64,000 nucleotides of DNA, taken from Rhododendron vialii. Its lineage: Eukaryota; Streptophyta; Magnoliopsida; Ericales; Ericaceae. Below, piece by piece: positions 32,050 through 43,246 of this stretch (position 1 is the first letter of the stretch; the number at the start of each line of letters is the position of its first letter). The stretch covers positions 36,875,564 to 36,939,563 of the forward strand of contig NC_080561.1 in NCBI RefSeq assembly GCF_030253575.1, written 5' to 3'. The position numbers were made by a program, and so were the translations under genes. The notes below the pieces were generated by a model that saw nothing but the letters and a program-made list of their open reading frames with translations, was not told the DNA's origin and ran no database searches.

Positions 32050-34188
32050 CTAGTCGCGGTCGTGGGTGTCTTTTTTGGAAGAATCCAACAGCATCTTGTG
32101 AATTCTTTGCGTCGTCTCCATTTCACTCTCTCTCCCCTCTTTGTCTCTTGCGTACGCCTGGAAGAACTCCTTGTTCTCTTTCTCTAGCTCTTTCCACACT
32201 GTACAACGTATAGCAAACACACACATATAGAGCATATATAATTAACAAAGTCCACTATAGCCTTCATACCCTCTATAAGCCTTTCGAGCATCCGCAATGG
32301 GTTTAGTAACTAGTATGTAAATTGTGCGTTTTAAGACTTAACAAACAAAAGTGTATATTTTTTTCACAGTACTTGTGTGTTAGAATAGGCTAAATCTAAT
32401 AGTATGCTAGCGTATGTGTCAAGTTTGGCAAAAAAGCTAACAAACAATAAGTGGGTCCTATCATAAATTCATACTCAACTATAAAACATAAATGTCCACT
32501 AATTTTTTTTTTGAAAACTTACCGTTGCTTGTATTACTATTGCTTCTTCTTTTCTTTTTTTTTTTATATCTGTTTTTCGATATATGAGTTGAACACCAAA
32601 GGGCTAAAATCCATCCCTTCCATCAATGGATCCCACTCACCTGAATAATTTCGACCACTTTGATTCCCAGCCATATGAACTAATTAAACTCATCTTGTAA
32701 CTTTGTTCCATGCCACCATTTTCCTTCTGTATCATCTAAAATCCCTTCTCATCAATCTTCCAGTAGTGATTTACAAGTGGCAATGTTTAATCTCCACTAC
32801 CTTGTGTTTAGCCGTTGTTTTTGGCATTATTTTAAAGAGTTAATATCAAAAAATAACACACTCCTAACTAACCCATTGAGATACTCATATATATACTAAC
32901 ACATTCTTAAGTTAACAATGTCTAACACACACTTGTGAGACCCATTTTTTTATCCTAACACATATCTTAACAAACATTTTGACACAAATATAACACACCC
33001 ATTGCGGATGCTCTAACGAAGATACCACACACACGTGGTACTTCGTCGGTATCTGGACCGTCTAAACGTGTTTTGGACGGTTCGGATTTTAGAGAGAGAA
33101 AAAGAGGAGAGAGAGTGGTGGGGTGAGAGGAGAGAGAGGGTGGCCGTCCAAAACATGTTTGGATAGCCGACGGGTACCGCCACGTGGTAACCGCTTGGCA
33201 CCCAAAAACTAGTTATATATATCTTTAAATTGATAATGAATTTTATATTCAATATGGATCTTATTTAATAGATCTTTATTAGTTATATAACATATATAAT
33301 GTTTTAAAAATCACGTAAAACATTATAATGTTTTACGATATAATCAATTGAAAAGTGACACGAACTCCCAAAAAAAAACTATTAAATTGGGACGAAAGGA
33401 GTATATGAGATGGGTCATGCCGAACCTGTCAAGTTTGGGTTTTAAGGAAGATTTTTTAGAGTAATGAGTGAAAAGAGATAGAAAGAGAAAAATTATTGGA
33501 GAACATGCCCAGGAATTCTGAGACCCCAAAAGGAATAAGGTCTGAAAAATTATTGGAGACCGTGCCCAAAAACTTTGAGACCCCAAAATGAACAAGCTCG
33601 CTGTGTCTAAAAGATATATATAGATGTTACATATTGACTATGAGAGACAAATGTGGCCGGGGGTTGTGAAGCCAATTCTTGCTCAAACAAAAAGCCAACT
33701 AACCTGTGGAAGTGATAACTGGCATGATATTAGCATGTTTGGAGAGAGCATCCATGCACTCTTCTCTGCTCATGTTGAATAATATGCACTCTTCTATAAG
33801 GTGCTGCACCTGCACCATATACAATCACACCCCCCCTGATCACTAAAACAGCCATCACAAATAGTAACCAAAAAAAAAAAAAACCATAACAATGACTGAT
33901 CAGATCAGCTCTAGTCCAAGAAGTCATGAAAGGAGGCCTTAAGTGTCTATAGGGGAAGGTCTTGGGTTCGAGTTAATAGAAGTGACATCGATCAATTGCA
34001 GTCGTAGTCGTAACTTATTAACCAACAACATGCCGATGCTGACATGACGCTGGGACGAAAAAAAAAAAACTAGAAACATAAAAGTTACCGGCCGATAAAA
34101 AAACCGAAGAACAAAAACAGATGTAAACTGAAGAACAAAAACAGATGTAAGTTACCATGCGGATATATGAAGCAGAAGATTCTCCCAT
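32050..34188 (-). CDS. Plant protein 1589 family (PF09713) small protein, copy 3
   Basis: Exons on the minus strand are 34156-34188, 33704-33809 and 32050-32198, again 95 residues. Introns are 33810-34155 and 32199-33703 with GT-AG borders. The N-terminus ends ASYIRM. The core (VQHLIEEC through VITST, residues 12-46) is identical to copy 1. The tail differs at a few positions (ARDKEGRESE, IHKMLLDSSKKDTHDRD). Exon 2 differs from the other copies mainly by silent changes (for example the codons for V and I near its end). Intron 2 is only 1.5 kb, having lost sequence retained in copies 1 and 2 and gained a GAGCATCCGC-ended MITE. The upstream block with two G-boxes is present (34925-35215). Function is not established from sequence. 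Role by family is as for copy 1. Confidence 0.87.
32286..33013. mobile_element. MITE with GAGCATCCGCAATGGGT ends, in intron 2 of copy 3
   Basis: Left end gagcatccgcaatgggttta, right end acacccattgcggatgctc, so inverted termini of about 19 bp. Copies 1 and 2 lack it between aagcct and the following sequence. No clear target duplication. A poly-pyrimidine interior gives no meaningful frame. Confidence 0.7.
33015..33213. mobile_element. Small foldback MITE next to the previous element
   Basis: Arms taccacacacacgtggtac/ggtaccgccacgtggtaac and gtctaaacgtgttttggacg/gtccaaaacatgtttggata pair with each other. Same family as 19173-19373. Confidence 0.5.
33210..33403. mobile_element. Left-truncated Stowaway remnant (ancestral insertion, copy 3)
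   Basis: Matches 16530-16719 (atctttaaattgataatgaa, then aagtgacacgaactcccaaa) and ends gggacgaaaggag before ta. The left terminus is missing, probably removed when the adjacent foldback element arrived. Confidence 0.65.
33421..33599. mobile_element. Homologue of the 8071-8246 insert in copy 3
   Basis: Shares attattggagaacatgccca-like and gagaccccaaaa blocks with copy 1 in the same intron position. Absent from copy 2. Confidence 0.5.
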
Positions 34189-34260
34189 GTTGTCTCTGAG
34201 AATTCAAACTCCGAAAATGTCTCTATATCTTGGTTTTAGAATTGGTAAAGAAGATCAAGA

Positions 34261-34283
34261 GGAGAGAGAGAGAGAGAGAGAAG
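34261..34283. repeat. (GA)n microsatellite, presumed 5' leader of PF09713 copy 3
   Basis: About ten GA units at the position occupied by longer tracts in copies 1 and 2. Confidence 0.85.
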
Positions 34284-34924
34284 AGGGCAGATCATGAGAG
34301 GAAACAACTAGTACAGCAAAAAGCAAATGGCTCATGTATATCATACTATGAGTCATGACTATGTTTCAAGATGGGTAGGTCGAGATATATACTATTACTA
34401 TATAGTAAGAGGGAGGGTGATCCTCTCCGGTTCAAGGAAAAAAGTTTTGACTTCTTATTGAGGGGAATGATTTTGTCACTCCTCAAATTGTTAACAGCAC
34501 TCCCTTAATGGCAAAATCAATTCATCATTTAAACGTTGCAAAAAAATTAAAAAATTATTTTCGTAAATATATTATTTTTAAGTTTGAAAATTACAAATAA
34601 GTAATTATTTTTTAAGAACCTTTAACGAAACATGCTGATTTTTTAAATTAAAAGTGATGTATTATGAGAGAATAATCTGTCTCGTAAAACGAGAAATAAG
34701 TGCTTAAAACAATTGTCTACCTCACCGCTTCGAAGAATAGTGGCTCTCTAGTTTTGCACGCTTACGGTGAGACCTTAGCGGAACGGGGCGTAATGTTTGT
34801 TTGGGATACTTAAAATCTCTGTACACGGTTCCTAATAAATTTTTCTATCTATTTATCTTTATTTATTACACTTTAAAACCTTTCTCAAAACCCAAATTGA
34901 ACAAGTCGTTGACCTGAGCATATT

Positions 34925-35215
34925 ACGATTGGACCGGACTAGATTTTTTATCCAACCGGAGAGGATCCTTCCATTATTAAATGTACGATAATTAGTCCCA
35001 TATTAGTTGTACTTTACGAATAAAAGGGTGGTAATGGGGTGATGTCACGGTGGTGGGTGGGGTCCCAGAATCCCACGTGGGAGAATGAATCTGATTGGTC
35101 AGAATGGGATGAGAAGAAGATTTTCAAATCAGATGGCGTTCCTTGTTGGAACGTGGCCCCTGCGCCACCCTCCACGTGACACTGTCTACCTCTTATATTT
35201 ACATAATCCTTCAAA
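34925..35215. promoter_or_regulatory. Conserved upstream block with two G-box motifs (copy 3)
   Basis: Homologue of 18344-18640. CACGTG occurs at 35074-35079 (within cccacgtggg) and 35173-35178, with an inverted CCAAT between. Located about 0.75-1.0 kb upstream of the copy 3 start codon. Function inferred from motif conservation only. Confidence 0.45.
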
Positions 35216-35222
35216 ATTTACG

Positions 35223-35467
35223 GGTAATCGGAACCGTTCATTTTTTAGAGTTCGTCGAAAACATTGACTATGCCAAAAGTCAAGTTGATCGGATATCGTT
35301 TGATATGACATCGAAATACATTTATTTTCAGATAATTGTGTCAAATGGGTTACAATCCAGTGTTACGCAATTTTTTCCTTACAAAACTTTATGCATTTAA
35401 AAATCATATCAAACGATATCCGATCAACGTGATTTTTGGTGTGGTCTGTGTTCTCAACGAGCTCTAA
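35223..35467. mobile_element. Foldback element, complete in copy 3, one arm lost in copy 2
   Basis: Arms ggaaccgttcattttttaga and tctaaaaagtgaacggtttg pair, as do gatcggatatcgtttgatat and atatcaaacgatatccgatc. Copy 2 (18640-18735) keeps only the right arm. Arm sequence resembles that of the 29770-30155 element. Confidence 0.6.
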
Positions 35468-36770
35468 AAAGTGAACGGTTTGGATCTTTTTTTGGGCCCA
35501 AAAAAGGCCCGCAAATGATCCAAAACCGGACCGGTCTGGCTCTGGTCGAAAGAAAACTGGACACCTTGCCCGAAATTAACATTGGCTCTCGTTCTCAATT
35601 CTTTCTTTGTACTCGAGCAGTCAATAAGCGTACTTTGTGATTTTTAGTTGCTTAGGTGGTTTGGAAATCGATTTCCATTACGAATTGTGGTTTGGAAAGA
35701 CAATTTTTATCTCAGGCTCATGCTCTCGTTCTCACTCGCGCATCTGACTCGGGACTCCATTAATTTTTTTTTAATGGTTGGGCTGGACCATCCTCCCAAA
35801 GAAAAGACACAAAAAGGATGCAAATATGAGCCCACTATCCTGATGGAGCCCACTAGTGAAAAGGGGTGTGATTTTCGAAATTTGGGGGTTGTTGCGAGAA
35901 TCAATTCAGGGTTGATTTTCGCACTCTCTCGAATTGTTAGACTTTTGAAAAGGGGGGGTGCCGCTAATAATTTTTGGGAGTATGAAAATCATTTTTCAAA
36001 AGAAAACAATAGAGAAAACAGAAAAGATACCGAAAGTAACGGCTCCGTTTCCCAGAATATATCTATATGTAAATTTCTAGTAGGAGTGTAAATGAGCTGA
36101 GCCGAATTTTGTAATGTTGAGCTCCGCTCTTTTACTATAGGGAAATTATATGAACCTAAAACTTGAGCTGCTCGCGAGCAATTCGGTTCTTTTGGGGCCA
36201 TAATTTATACACACGTATCTATGTATAAATACATATTTGATTTTCAAGTGTTTGCTAAAATCCACCAAAAAAAAAAAAAGTGTTTTCTAAAATTGCCTTT
36301 TGATTTTACGGAGATGATTTCTTGCGTTAAGTTGCAAAGCAGGACATAATACGCTGGTGGCAATGGTAATGGTGGTGGTGGAGTCGGCGACGATAGTAGT
36401 GGTTGTGTGGCAGTTTCTCATCAGTAGTTAAAAGAACTACCAATACCACTATCAATGTGCTATTGCCAATAGTTTTTAACTACCAATGAGATACTGTCAC
36501 ATAGGAATGTTGTTGTACTTTTCGCACTTCTCTCACTTTTTCACAAAATTCTTATTTGGAGAAAGTTTTAGTAATTAAAACACAATAATAATTTGCACAA
36601 AATCGGGACTTGTGTTATTGAGAAATTCAAAAATAGCAATTCGAAAATGAGACTTGTGTTATTGAGAAATTCAAAAAATAGCAATTCACCTAATCGCCAA
36701 TGAAGCAGTGCCATATAGGACTTTTTGTCAAGCTGGACGCATTCCTTTTCTCCTCATAGGTTGCTTTCCA
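35468..36770. other. No gene seen; end of duplication copy 3
   Basis: Matches 18740-20280. A 147-codon open frame at 35648-36091 is broken in copy 2 and has no recognisable domain, so it is not annotated as a gene. Confidence 0.5.
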
Positions 36771-36808
36771 CAACAGCTAGGCATATGTAGTGTTAAAAGC
36801 TCAGGTCG

Positions 36809-37396
36809 TAAACACGAGCCAAAGTTCACAAAGTTCACAGTGCTCAGAAATAATGATTGATCCTTACTATTCCTTAGTCACCTCGGGCTTTGGTTTGTGA
36901 AGCGAAGTCTCACATCTTTTGGGTGCCAAAGTAATATGAAGAATATAAACGTGAGGGCACCCTCACTTCAATAGCTAGCTTTTGAAGTTGCGTTCTACCT
37001 AAGACTGTGTAATATGGTATCAGAGCCTGGTATGCCAAGAATGAGTGAGGTGCATGTCCCTAGCCTGCACGCGGCAGATGCTGCCGAGTGAGCACGCTGG
37101 GTTTGAGAGAGGGTGTGAAGCGAAGTCTCACATCGCTTAGGTACCAAAGTAATATGAAGAATATATAAGCGCAAGGGTACCCTCACTTTAATAGCTAGCT
37201 TTTGGGGTTGAGTTCTATCAAATACCGTGTAATAGAGTTTTGGGTGGTTATTTTTCCCTTCTAGTTCCTGGCGGCATACGATTGTCGGAGTTCTTTTTTG
37301 CTCGGCTTGATGGCCCGTACTTTAAATCCTTTTAATCTTTGTAACCTAATTCCAAAGATTAATAAATTTTGCTTTGCAGTTAAAAAAAAGAAGAAG
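36809..37396 (+). mobile_element. 5'-truncated LINE tail with poly-A and 13-bp target duplication
   Basis: The 3' end (gccttttaatctttg-like sequence running to ttgctttgcagttaaaaaaa) is typical of plant LINE 3' untranslated regions. Flanks aaagctcaggtcg (36796-36808) and aaagttcaggtcg (37397-37409) are a 13-bp duplication with one mismatch. A TRIM has inserted inside it. No reverse transcriptase part remains. Confidence 0.55.
36896..37234 (+). mobile_element. TRIM (terminal-repeat retrotransposon in miniature)
   Basis: Two similar direct repeats of about 120 bp, 36896-37014 and 37114-37234, both start tgtgaagcgaagtctcacat and end gtgtaata. The first is followed at once by tggtatcagagc (37015-37026), the classic primer binding site for initiator methionine tRNA. 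The second is preceded by a purine tract (gagagaggg). Only about 100 bp lie between, with no coding capacity, as expected for a TRIM. Target duplication is not clear. Confidence 0.85.
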
Positions 37397-37409
37397 AAAG
37401 TTCAGGTCG

Positions 37410-37862
37410 GAATCCCCCAAGTGAAAAGATATCTCGACTCAACTACTCTAGTCGAAATTACTAGTAGAACAGAGTCGTCTATTTTCAACACGAAACCTGT
37501 ACATGACACGACCCAACTAAATGACTAATCAGAATGCTAAACAGCTGGTTACAACACTCCGAAATCGAAATCGACACTATTGACCCTGTTTATCATTCCC
37601 GTCGCCATCCGCTAACATGAATCTCAAATAAACACGAACTATATATGTTCATCTGCTATACATGTTCTTCGCGTGCGCGCATCTGTTAAATGCTTTTTTA
37701 TATGTAAAGCATGGCGGACGTATCGTATTTGAGTTGAGACAATGCAATCTGTCACATGAGGGTCAGCTCAGAAACCATATTCTCTGCAACATATGTGCAG
37801 CTATTGTTGAGTTTCGATCACTAGAAATTCTTCCTCCCTCAATAAACATTAAAATAAAGGTA
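37410..37862. other. Nothing recognised
   Basis: No conserved frame or repeat ends. The best open frame (37662-37904) overlaps the start of a MITE. Confidence 0.4.
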
Positions 37863-38105
37863 CTTCATCCGTCCCAATTTATTTGTCCAATTTCGAAAAT
37901 TTAATTTTTTTAGACAACACAATGATTACACTTAAAAATATACAACTTTCCATATTTACCCCTTTTTTTTTTTAAAGTTACTCTATTCCACTAAAGAAAG
38001 GAAAAAAAGAGAGAGGAAATTTTGGTTAAATTAAAAGTCAAATAAACAAATATTTTGAAACACTTAAAAGTCAAGAAGTGGACAAACAAATCGAGACAGG
38101 AGAAG
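37863..38105. mobile_element. Stowaway MITE, diverged
   Basis: Ends cttcatccgtcccaattta and aaatcgagacaggagaag, TA at 37861-37862 and 38106-38107. Internal arms tttgtccaatttcg / gtggacaaacaaatcg. Confidence 0.8.
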
Positions 38106-38114
38106 TATCAAATT

Positions 38115-38475
38115 TGGTTCTTTTGAACTTAACTTAAATGTGGAAATTATGTTCTTATTTGAATTTTTTTCGCATTTATTAGTTTTATGCCTAATTTTTG
38201 TGGGTTATTGATTCGTCCCAACGAGAGGAATCAGAAAAGTAATTTTTTTAAAAATTTTACCCAAGTATTTTGAAAAATAACCAATTTTTAGGGAAAAAAC
38301 GTCACTTTCTTTTTGCTAAAAAGTGGTTATTTCTTAGTAAAATATTTAGGTAAAAGTAAAAAAAATAAATTTTCTGATTCCTCTCGTCGAGACGAATCAC
38401 AAAAGTTTAGAGCAAAACTAACAAATGCGAAAAAAAATTTAAATGAGGATAAAACTCCCGGATTTAAGTTCAAAA
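38115..38475. mobile_element. Foldback MITE, same family as 57043-57377
   Basis: Arms ggttcttttgaacttaactt/gatttaagttcaaaagaa, ttcgcatttattagttttat/aaaactaacaaatgcgaaaa and aacgagaggaatcagaaa/ttctgattcctctcgt pair over about 150 bp. The arms share their core with 57043-57377. No coding content. Confidence 0.75.
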
Positions 38476-38513
38476 GAATGCAGAATAATCAAGATTGGCC
38501 ACTTTCAAAGTTG

Positions 38514-38800
38514 GATAATTCTACAGGTTCGGCTCAAATGCACATCGATAATGTATTTTTATAGGTGACATGACATTCTAGTATTATTTATTTCTACGAC
38601 CTGTCCCTCCACGATCCGGGGTGAAAAATAATACCCCTCCAAAATCCTAGGGTGAAAACTAATACCCCTCCTCGATCCGGCATCCAATGGAGCCCTCAAA
38701 ATTGAATTATTCTATGGGTTCGGCTCAAATGCACATCGATACTGTATTGTTATAGGTGACATGACATTCTAGTATTATTTATTTCTATGACCTGTCCCTT
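38514..38800. repeat. Direct repeat pair, about 85 bp each
   Basis: 38514-38605 and 38706-38798 share ggttcggctcaaatgcacat, then gataggtgacatgacattct-like and tatttatttct sequence. Between them a shorter duplicated motif (gggtgaaaa-taatacccctcc) occurs twice. Confidence 0.75.
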
Positions 38801-39363
38801 CAGTGGGGTAGTATTACTGATAATATAAGTATTATTGTGGGTGCAATTACAGCTAGAAATGATAATGGCATGGTTTGTTGGTTCTTCACATGGACAAATA
38901 GGAGAGTATTAGAAAGGCAACATTTTCTCTCTGACATTTTACTAATCAGTTTTCCTTGGATTCCCCTAGTGCTAATTGATTTGACAAACCAAGGCTTCCT
39001 GTTTCCCAAATACAGTACATGTAAGTTTAACCCAGGCGTGGTGGTCGGGAGGAGTTTGCTTCCCTCAAGCTTTCAAATTCGATTTCCCTTACCAGCAACT
39101 CTTGAGGCAATATCACCCCCACTTGCAAGCGTCTAAAATGGTTGTGAGAGGGGTGTAAGGATTAGTTTGCGGTACGCGCATAAGCTGGTCTGAGAAAACA
39201 TGTAGTCGTACTACTTAAAAGAAACATGTGAAAAGCAGTACATATCCATGAGAGATTAGTTTCTTGCACAGAACCACAACCCGTTACTCAAATTTCAACT
39301 GGATCTACCATTACTGCGTATTATTAGCACATGAGAAGGGGACGAAATTGAATACCACTAAAT
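38801..39363. other. Nothing firmly recognised
   Basis: The block at 39030-39180 (gaggcaatatcacccccact and gaggggtgtaaggattagtt) has the look of a retroelement 3' region, but no ends or primer site can be assigned. An open frame at 38837-39136 has no recognised domain. Confidence 0.3.
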
Positions 39364-40407
39364 CTAAACAGAGATACAGAAGTGGAAAAAGATGTTTACG
39401 TCAATTATTCTCTTGAAATAATCGATATTTGTAATTATCATCCTCAGCCGTCTAAGTGGTGAATTTACTATCACACCCTTTTGGTGGATCATTAGTCTAG
39501 TCGTACAATTGCATCTTACCCAACAATATTCCTCAACGACCTTAGTCCAAGCGACATAATTTTTACCATTCAATCGCATAGACGTAATAGACAACAAATT
39601 AGGAAACCATGGGGAACTAGAAAAGCTAGCAACAACAGAAGAGGTAGAGCTAGAAGCAGAAGCAAGCAGAGGTTATCGCAATTAAACAACGACCAATTGA
39701 TCACTGATCACGAGGCATCAACCATCATCAACAACAAAAGGTAACATAAATGAACACCCAAACTGGCAATCCCAACATAGTATACTGAGAGCAACAAATA
39801 GCCCACATACAACCGATACCCACCAAACAATCACGCCAAAACCATTTACCAAAAAGAGAGAACCATTACCACCAGGCCAAAATCACCCAAAAATATGAAA
39901 AAGAGCCGCGAACAACGTACAAACATGTTGGGATTAGAGACGAACATGGAACGACAATGAAGTGAAGATCATGGAAAGATGATTAGCAATGATCAATCAT
40001 TCCCCGGAAAAGAACAAGAGCGGAGACCAAGGTTGACTGATAGGGGAAATTGACAAACAGGGTTGATTGAATAAGGTTGTCAAGCAACCAGAGAAATAGA
40101 CAGGCGACTATCGTGCGACCAGAGGACCACCATCGTAGCCTGGTGGTTGGCAATAGGGTTACGATGGTGTGTTGTCGGCAGCTAGGGTTACGATGGTGTT
40201 AGGTGGCAGAAGATGAGGATCCACGGATGGTGATATCCTTGCTCTAATACCATGTTATAAGAGGAAAGGTACAAGTGTTTAGGGTTCATTGGTTCAAACA
40301 TTACACTAACACCCATGGTGATATACATAGTGTGAGAGTACAAATGATAAAGATGAATATACCCTCCCCCACTAACACTAAAGCATACAACCCTATAACT
40401 CCCAACA
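39364..40407 (-). mobile_element. Copia-type LTR retrotransposon remnant: LTR, primer site, gag fragment
   Basis: On the minus strand, an LTR of about 155 bp (40253-40407) begins TGTTGGGAGTT and ends TTATAACA. It is followed at once by TGGTATTAGAGC (40241-40252), the primer binding site matching initiator methionine tRNA. Downstream, 39523-39597 encodes ITSMRLNGKNYVAWTKVVEE, the conserved start of Copia-type gag (LNGKNY-x-W). The frame degenerates after that; no protease, integrase or reverse transcriptase is seen and the 3' LTR is missing. Confidence 0.75.
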
Positions 40408-41136
40408 AAATTGATACATAACCCCTATACGCCCTGTGTGTGAAAGATCGAGGCAGAAAAGTAAACTTTCCTCTGTAAAGGTGTCGCCAATCTTAAATGC
40501 ATAAATACAATTGAATTGATTGAGAAAACAACTTGGTCATAAGCAAAGCAAAGTTAGTAGCGACTCGCATTCGACAATTAGAAGTCTTCATCTCCTCCAT
40601 TGAAATTTCAATCAACTTCATTTCCAACCTAAGGCGTCGTTCCTTAACAAGATGGCTTGAAACAAGCAAATTAGCAAAGTCTTACATTATATACTATGAT
40701 ATTTCTTGAACTAAGGGACATATACCTATATGGTAGTAACTTGGTCAATTTTTTCGTGTAAGCCCACATGCACATTTCCTACAAAGCCACACAGTCACTT
40801 AAGTGGGCCAAGCTAGGCCGTCATTTTAGGGCACGGTCAACTGCGAGCACGGGCACGAGCCAGGAACAAACACAACATAGGCATGGCATGAGCACTGGAT
40901 ATTGTTTTTATTTACATATAAATGAGCTTTACCATTACAATGAGTAGCATAAAATGACATTTATTGTTCTACAATCAATAGAATAATTTTGACGGGATTT
41001 TACCGCCGGGTCCAAATTTTGGACCCATTTCACACGCAAGTCCAGGCCACTTCTAAAAAAGCACACGTAACTCCTCTTTTTGTGTGTGTGTGTGTCAAAC
41101 AAGCCTAACTCCACACCTGAAAAATCTGACATATTA
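40408..41136. other. No gene seen
   Basis: AT-rich intergenic sequence. 40800-40900 has a gggcacgggcacgagc-type motif that recurs in weaker form near 41585-41700, probably a decayed short repeat. Confidence 0.35.
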
Positions 41137-41290
41137 AAACCCTATAAAAGTGCCTAAACCACTGAAACCCTATGAAACCAAGTGCACCCTAAAACCCTAT
41201 GAAAGTGCCTAAAACCCTGTGAAAGTGCCTAAACTGGTAAAACCCTATAATAGGAAAGTGAACCCTAAAACCTTATGAAAGAGCCTAAAC
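41137..41290. repeat. Minisatellite, about 20-bp units (aaaccctatgaaagtgccta)
   Basis: Six to seven imperfect units alternate aaaccctat(g)aa and agtgcctaaa motifs. The aaaccct core resembles the plant telomere repeat by chance only; units are not 7 bp. Confidence 0.7.
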
Positions 41291-42950
41291 CCAAAAAAAT
41301 AGTAAAATTTCGCCGGAGGTGGTTGCTGGCCGGAAGTGGATGGCGGGTGGAGGTGTGAGAGGGGAGTAAAGTGTAAAATTGTGTTAAAGGGTACTCTTAT
41401 CAATGAGGTTGTACTTAGAGGTAAATAAAAAATGAGTTTATCCTTAATGGGAAATAAGTTTCACTTTTTTGTACTTAGAGGTAAATATCTCTAATTTTGA
41501 TACAATCAATAGGATAATGTTGAACCGTTGATTCTTGTACTTCTTTATTATCACAAGTGTATGATTCAAGATGCACTAAAAGGCCCAGCTAGGCACAAGC
41601 ATGACACGTATTGTGAATGGCCATGGGCCAGTCTAGGTCTATAGCATTCTGATATGGCATGACATGGCAAGGCGCAGCACAAAGCACGTGCACAAAGCAC
41701 GTAGACATGAAAATAATTTAAATAAATAGGTCAAGCTGACACAACTTTACCCAATTGACACCTCTGCATAAAGATAGCTCACCCAAGAACTATGAAGCTC
41801 AATTATTGACATGAGTATGGATACTGGTACGACACTAATACATTGATACGATGAAACCTAGAAAAAACAGAGTACTGGTATGGCTGAAGTATGGTTAGAA
41901 AAGGTTTATTTTTTTATAATTTAGAGAAATGGAAGGATTTATGTAATTGTTGCACATAAGCAAAAGAAAATAGTTGAATGATTTATGTTGACCGAGAAGT
42001 AAGAATCTATCATACAAAAATATAATTATGCAAAAGGGACAAAGTAGAGTTTAGACATTATACTAAAAAATCTATAAACCAAAATCTTAATTCAACAAGA
42101 ATGCTAAGCATTAAAAAAATATTTAGTTAGCTTAAAATACTAATCTAGATGAGGAGCTACTTAGGTGACTTGGGTATATTGGGGTTTGAAAAAAAACTAC
42201 AGAGAAAAACTTAGGTAAGTAATTCGTGTACCCTGTACAGTAAAGATATTATGATGCAAAGCACCGGAAATGGATACATTGTGGGTGTGAGTACGACATG
42301 GTTTCAAAAGTATCCATGCTTCGTAACCAAAGGATGATATCTCAACTTGATCATAAGCGACGAACGTATTCAATGCTAACATCGAAAAATAAGGAACTAT
42401 ATGTACTTAAAAAGAAGTGTCAATGAACCATGTTGGTATGTATGCTTAGGCCTCATCCAAAGTTCATTCATTAAAGTGGAAAGGTCTTCAAGTGAAACAG
42501 CTTGAAGCAACCTTGCCTTCATCAGAAGGCTTCATTAATGCAGAACTTGTGCAGGGAAAAAGAACAGATAAAAGAAAAGAGGAGGAAATAGGAAAACTGA
42601 CCTCATCACCACTTCATTCTTGTGACCCCAACAGCCCTCAAACAATAGAATCAAGCTTAGCAAGTACAATCGTCTGCAAATGCAAACACAATAGAGCCCA
42701 AGAAAAGCCTAGTGCAAGAATAAAAGGCTCCCAAATCCTGCATCAACTAGATTCATACCTTAGAATTTGCAGTGTATCAGAAATTAGAATCAGTCAACGC
42801 AAATTGAGCTGGAAACAAACTTCACATGGAAGAAGCACTTCTCTAACGCTGATGTGGTTCTATGTATTACGACCTTCCTCTGTGTTACAACCTATCCGCA
42901 ATCTGCTCTTCTCCTGTTTTGCATTTCAGTGTATTGTGTGTGCCGGTGCG

Positions 42951-43000
<50 letters not shown>

Positions 43001-43246
43001 ATATTTGAATAATAACTTTTTCACCCACGAAGCGAAACAAGCCAGAACTTTTCAGGTCACTCCAAATTTAGCCAACAAAAACTAAAAATGAGGGGAGAAA
43101 TGAGGGAGAAGGTAGACACTTTACAGGAACAGGAATACAAGCAGACGGAACGTTGAAGCCAAGACTCTTCAACTCTTTTGCTTTCGTAAATATTTTCCCT
43201 GACCGAATCACTTGCACTCATAAAAGCATGTATGTGACAGATACAG
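41291..43246. other. 3' flank of the AFC1 gene, no other gene seen
   Basis: Part of this must be the kinase 3' untranslated region, but the polyadenylation site cannot be fixed. A (GA)n microsatellite lies at 42955-42998. The 197-codon plus-strand frame at 42492-43085 runs through that repeat and has no domain. Confidence 0.45.
42955..42998. repeat. (GA)n microsatellite
   Basis: About 21 GA units downstream of the AFC1 stop codon, possibly within its 3' untranslated region. Confidence 0.9.

Larger units (their letters stand above)
21337..36770 (-). repeat. Segmental duplication, copy 3 (holds PF09713 gene copy 3)
   Basis: Begins at ggaagccttttaatccaagcg-like sequence matching 1078 of copy 1. 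It is interrupted by nested LTRs at 21564-27405 and continues to about 36770, where it ends with the same block that closes copy 2. Intron 2 of its gene is about half the length seen in copies 1 and 2. Confidence 0.85.

Noticed and set aside
35648..36091. 147-codon plus-strand frame
   Set aside because: The paralogous sequence in copy 2 (18890-19560) breaks it, and no domain is recognised.
41137..41290. aaaccct-rich tract considered as interstitial telomere repeat
   Set aside because: The periodicity is about 20 bp, not 7 bp, and the units contain unrelated agtgccta sequence.
42492..43085. 197-codon plus-strand open frame, the longest in the window
   Set aside because: It runs through a (GA)n microsatellite giving RERERE repeats, shows no domain, and lies in the 3' flank of the oppositely oriented kinase gene.
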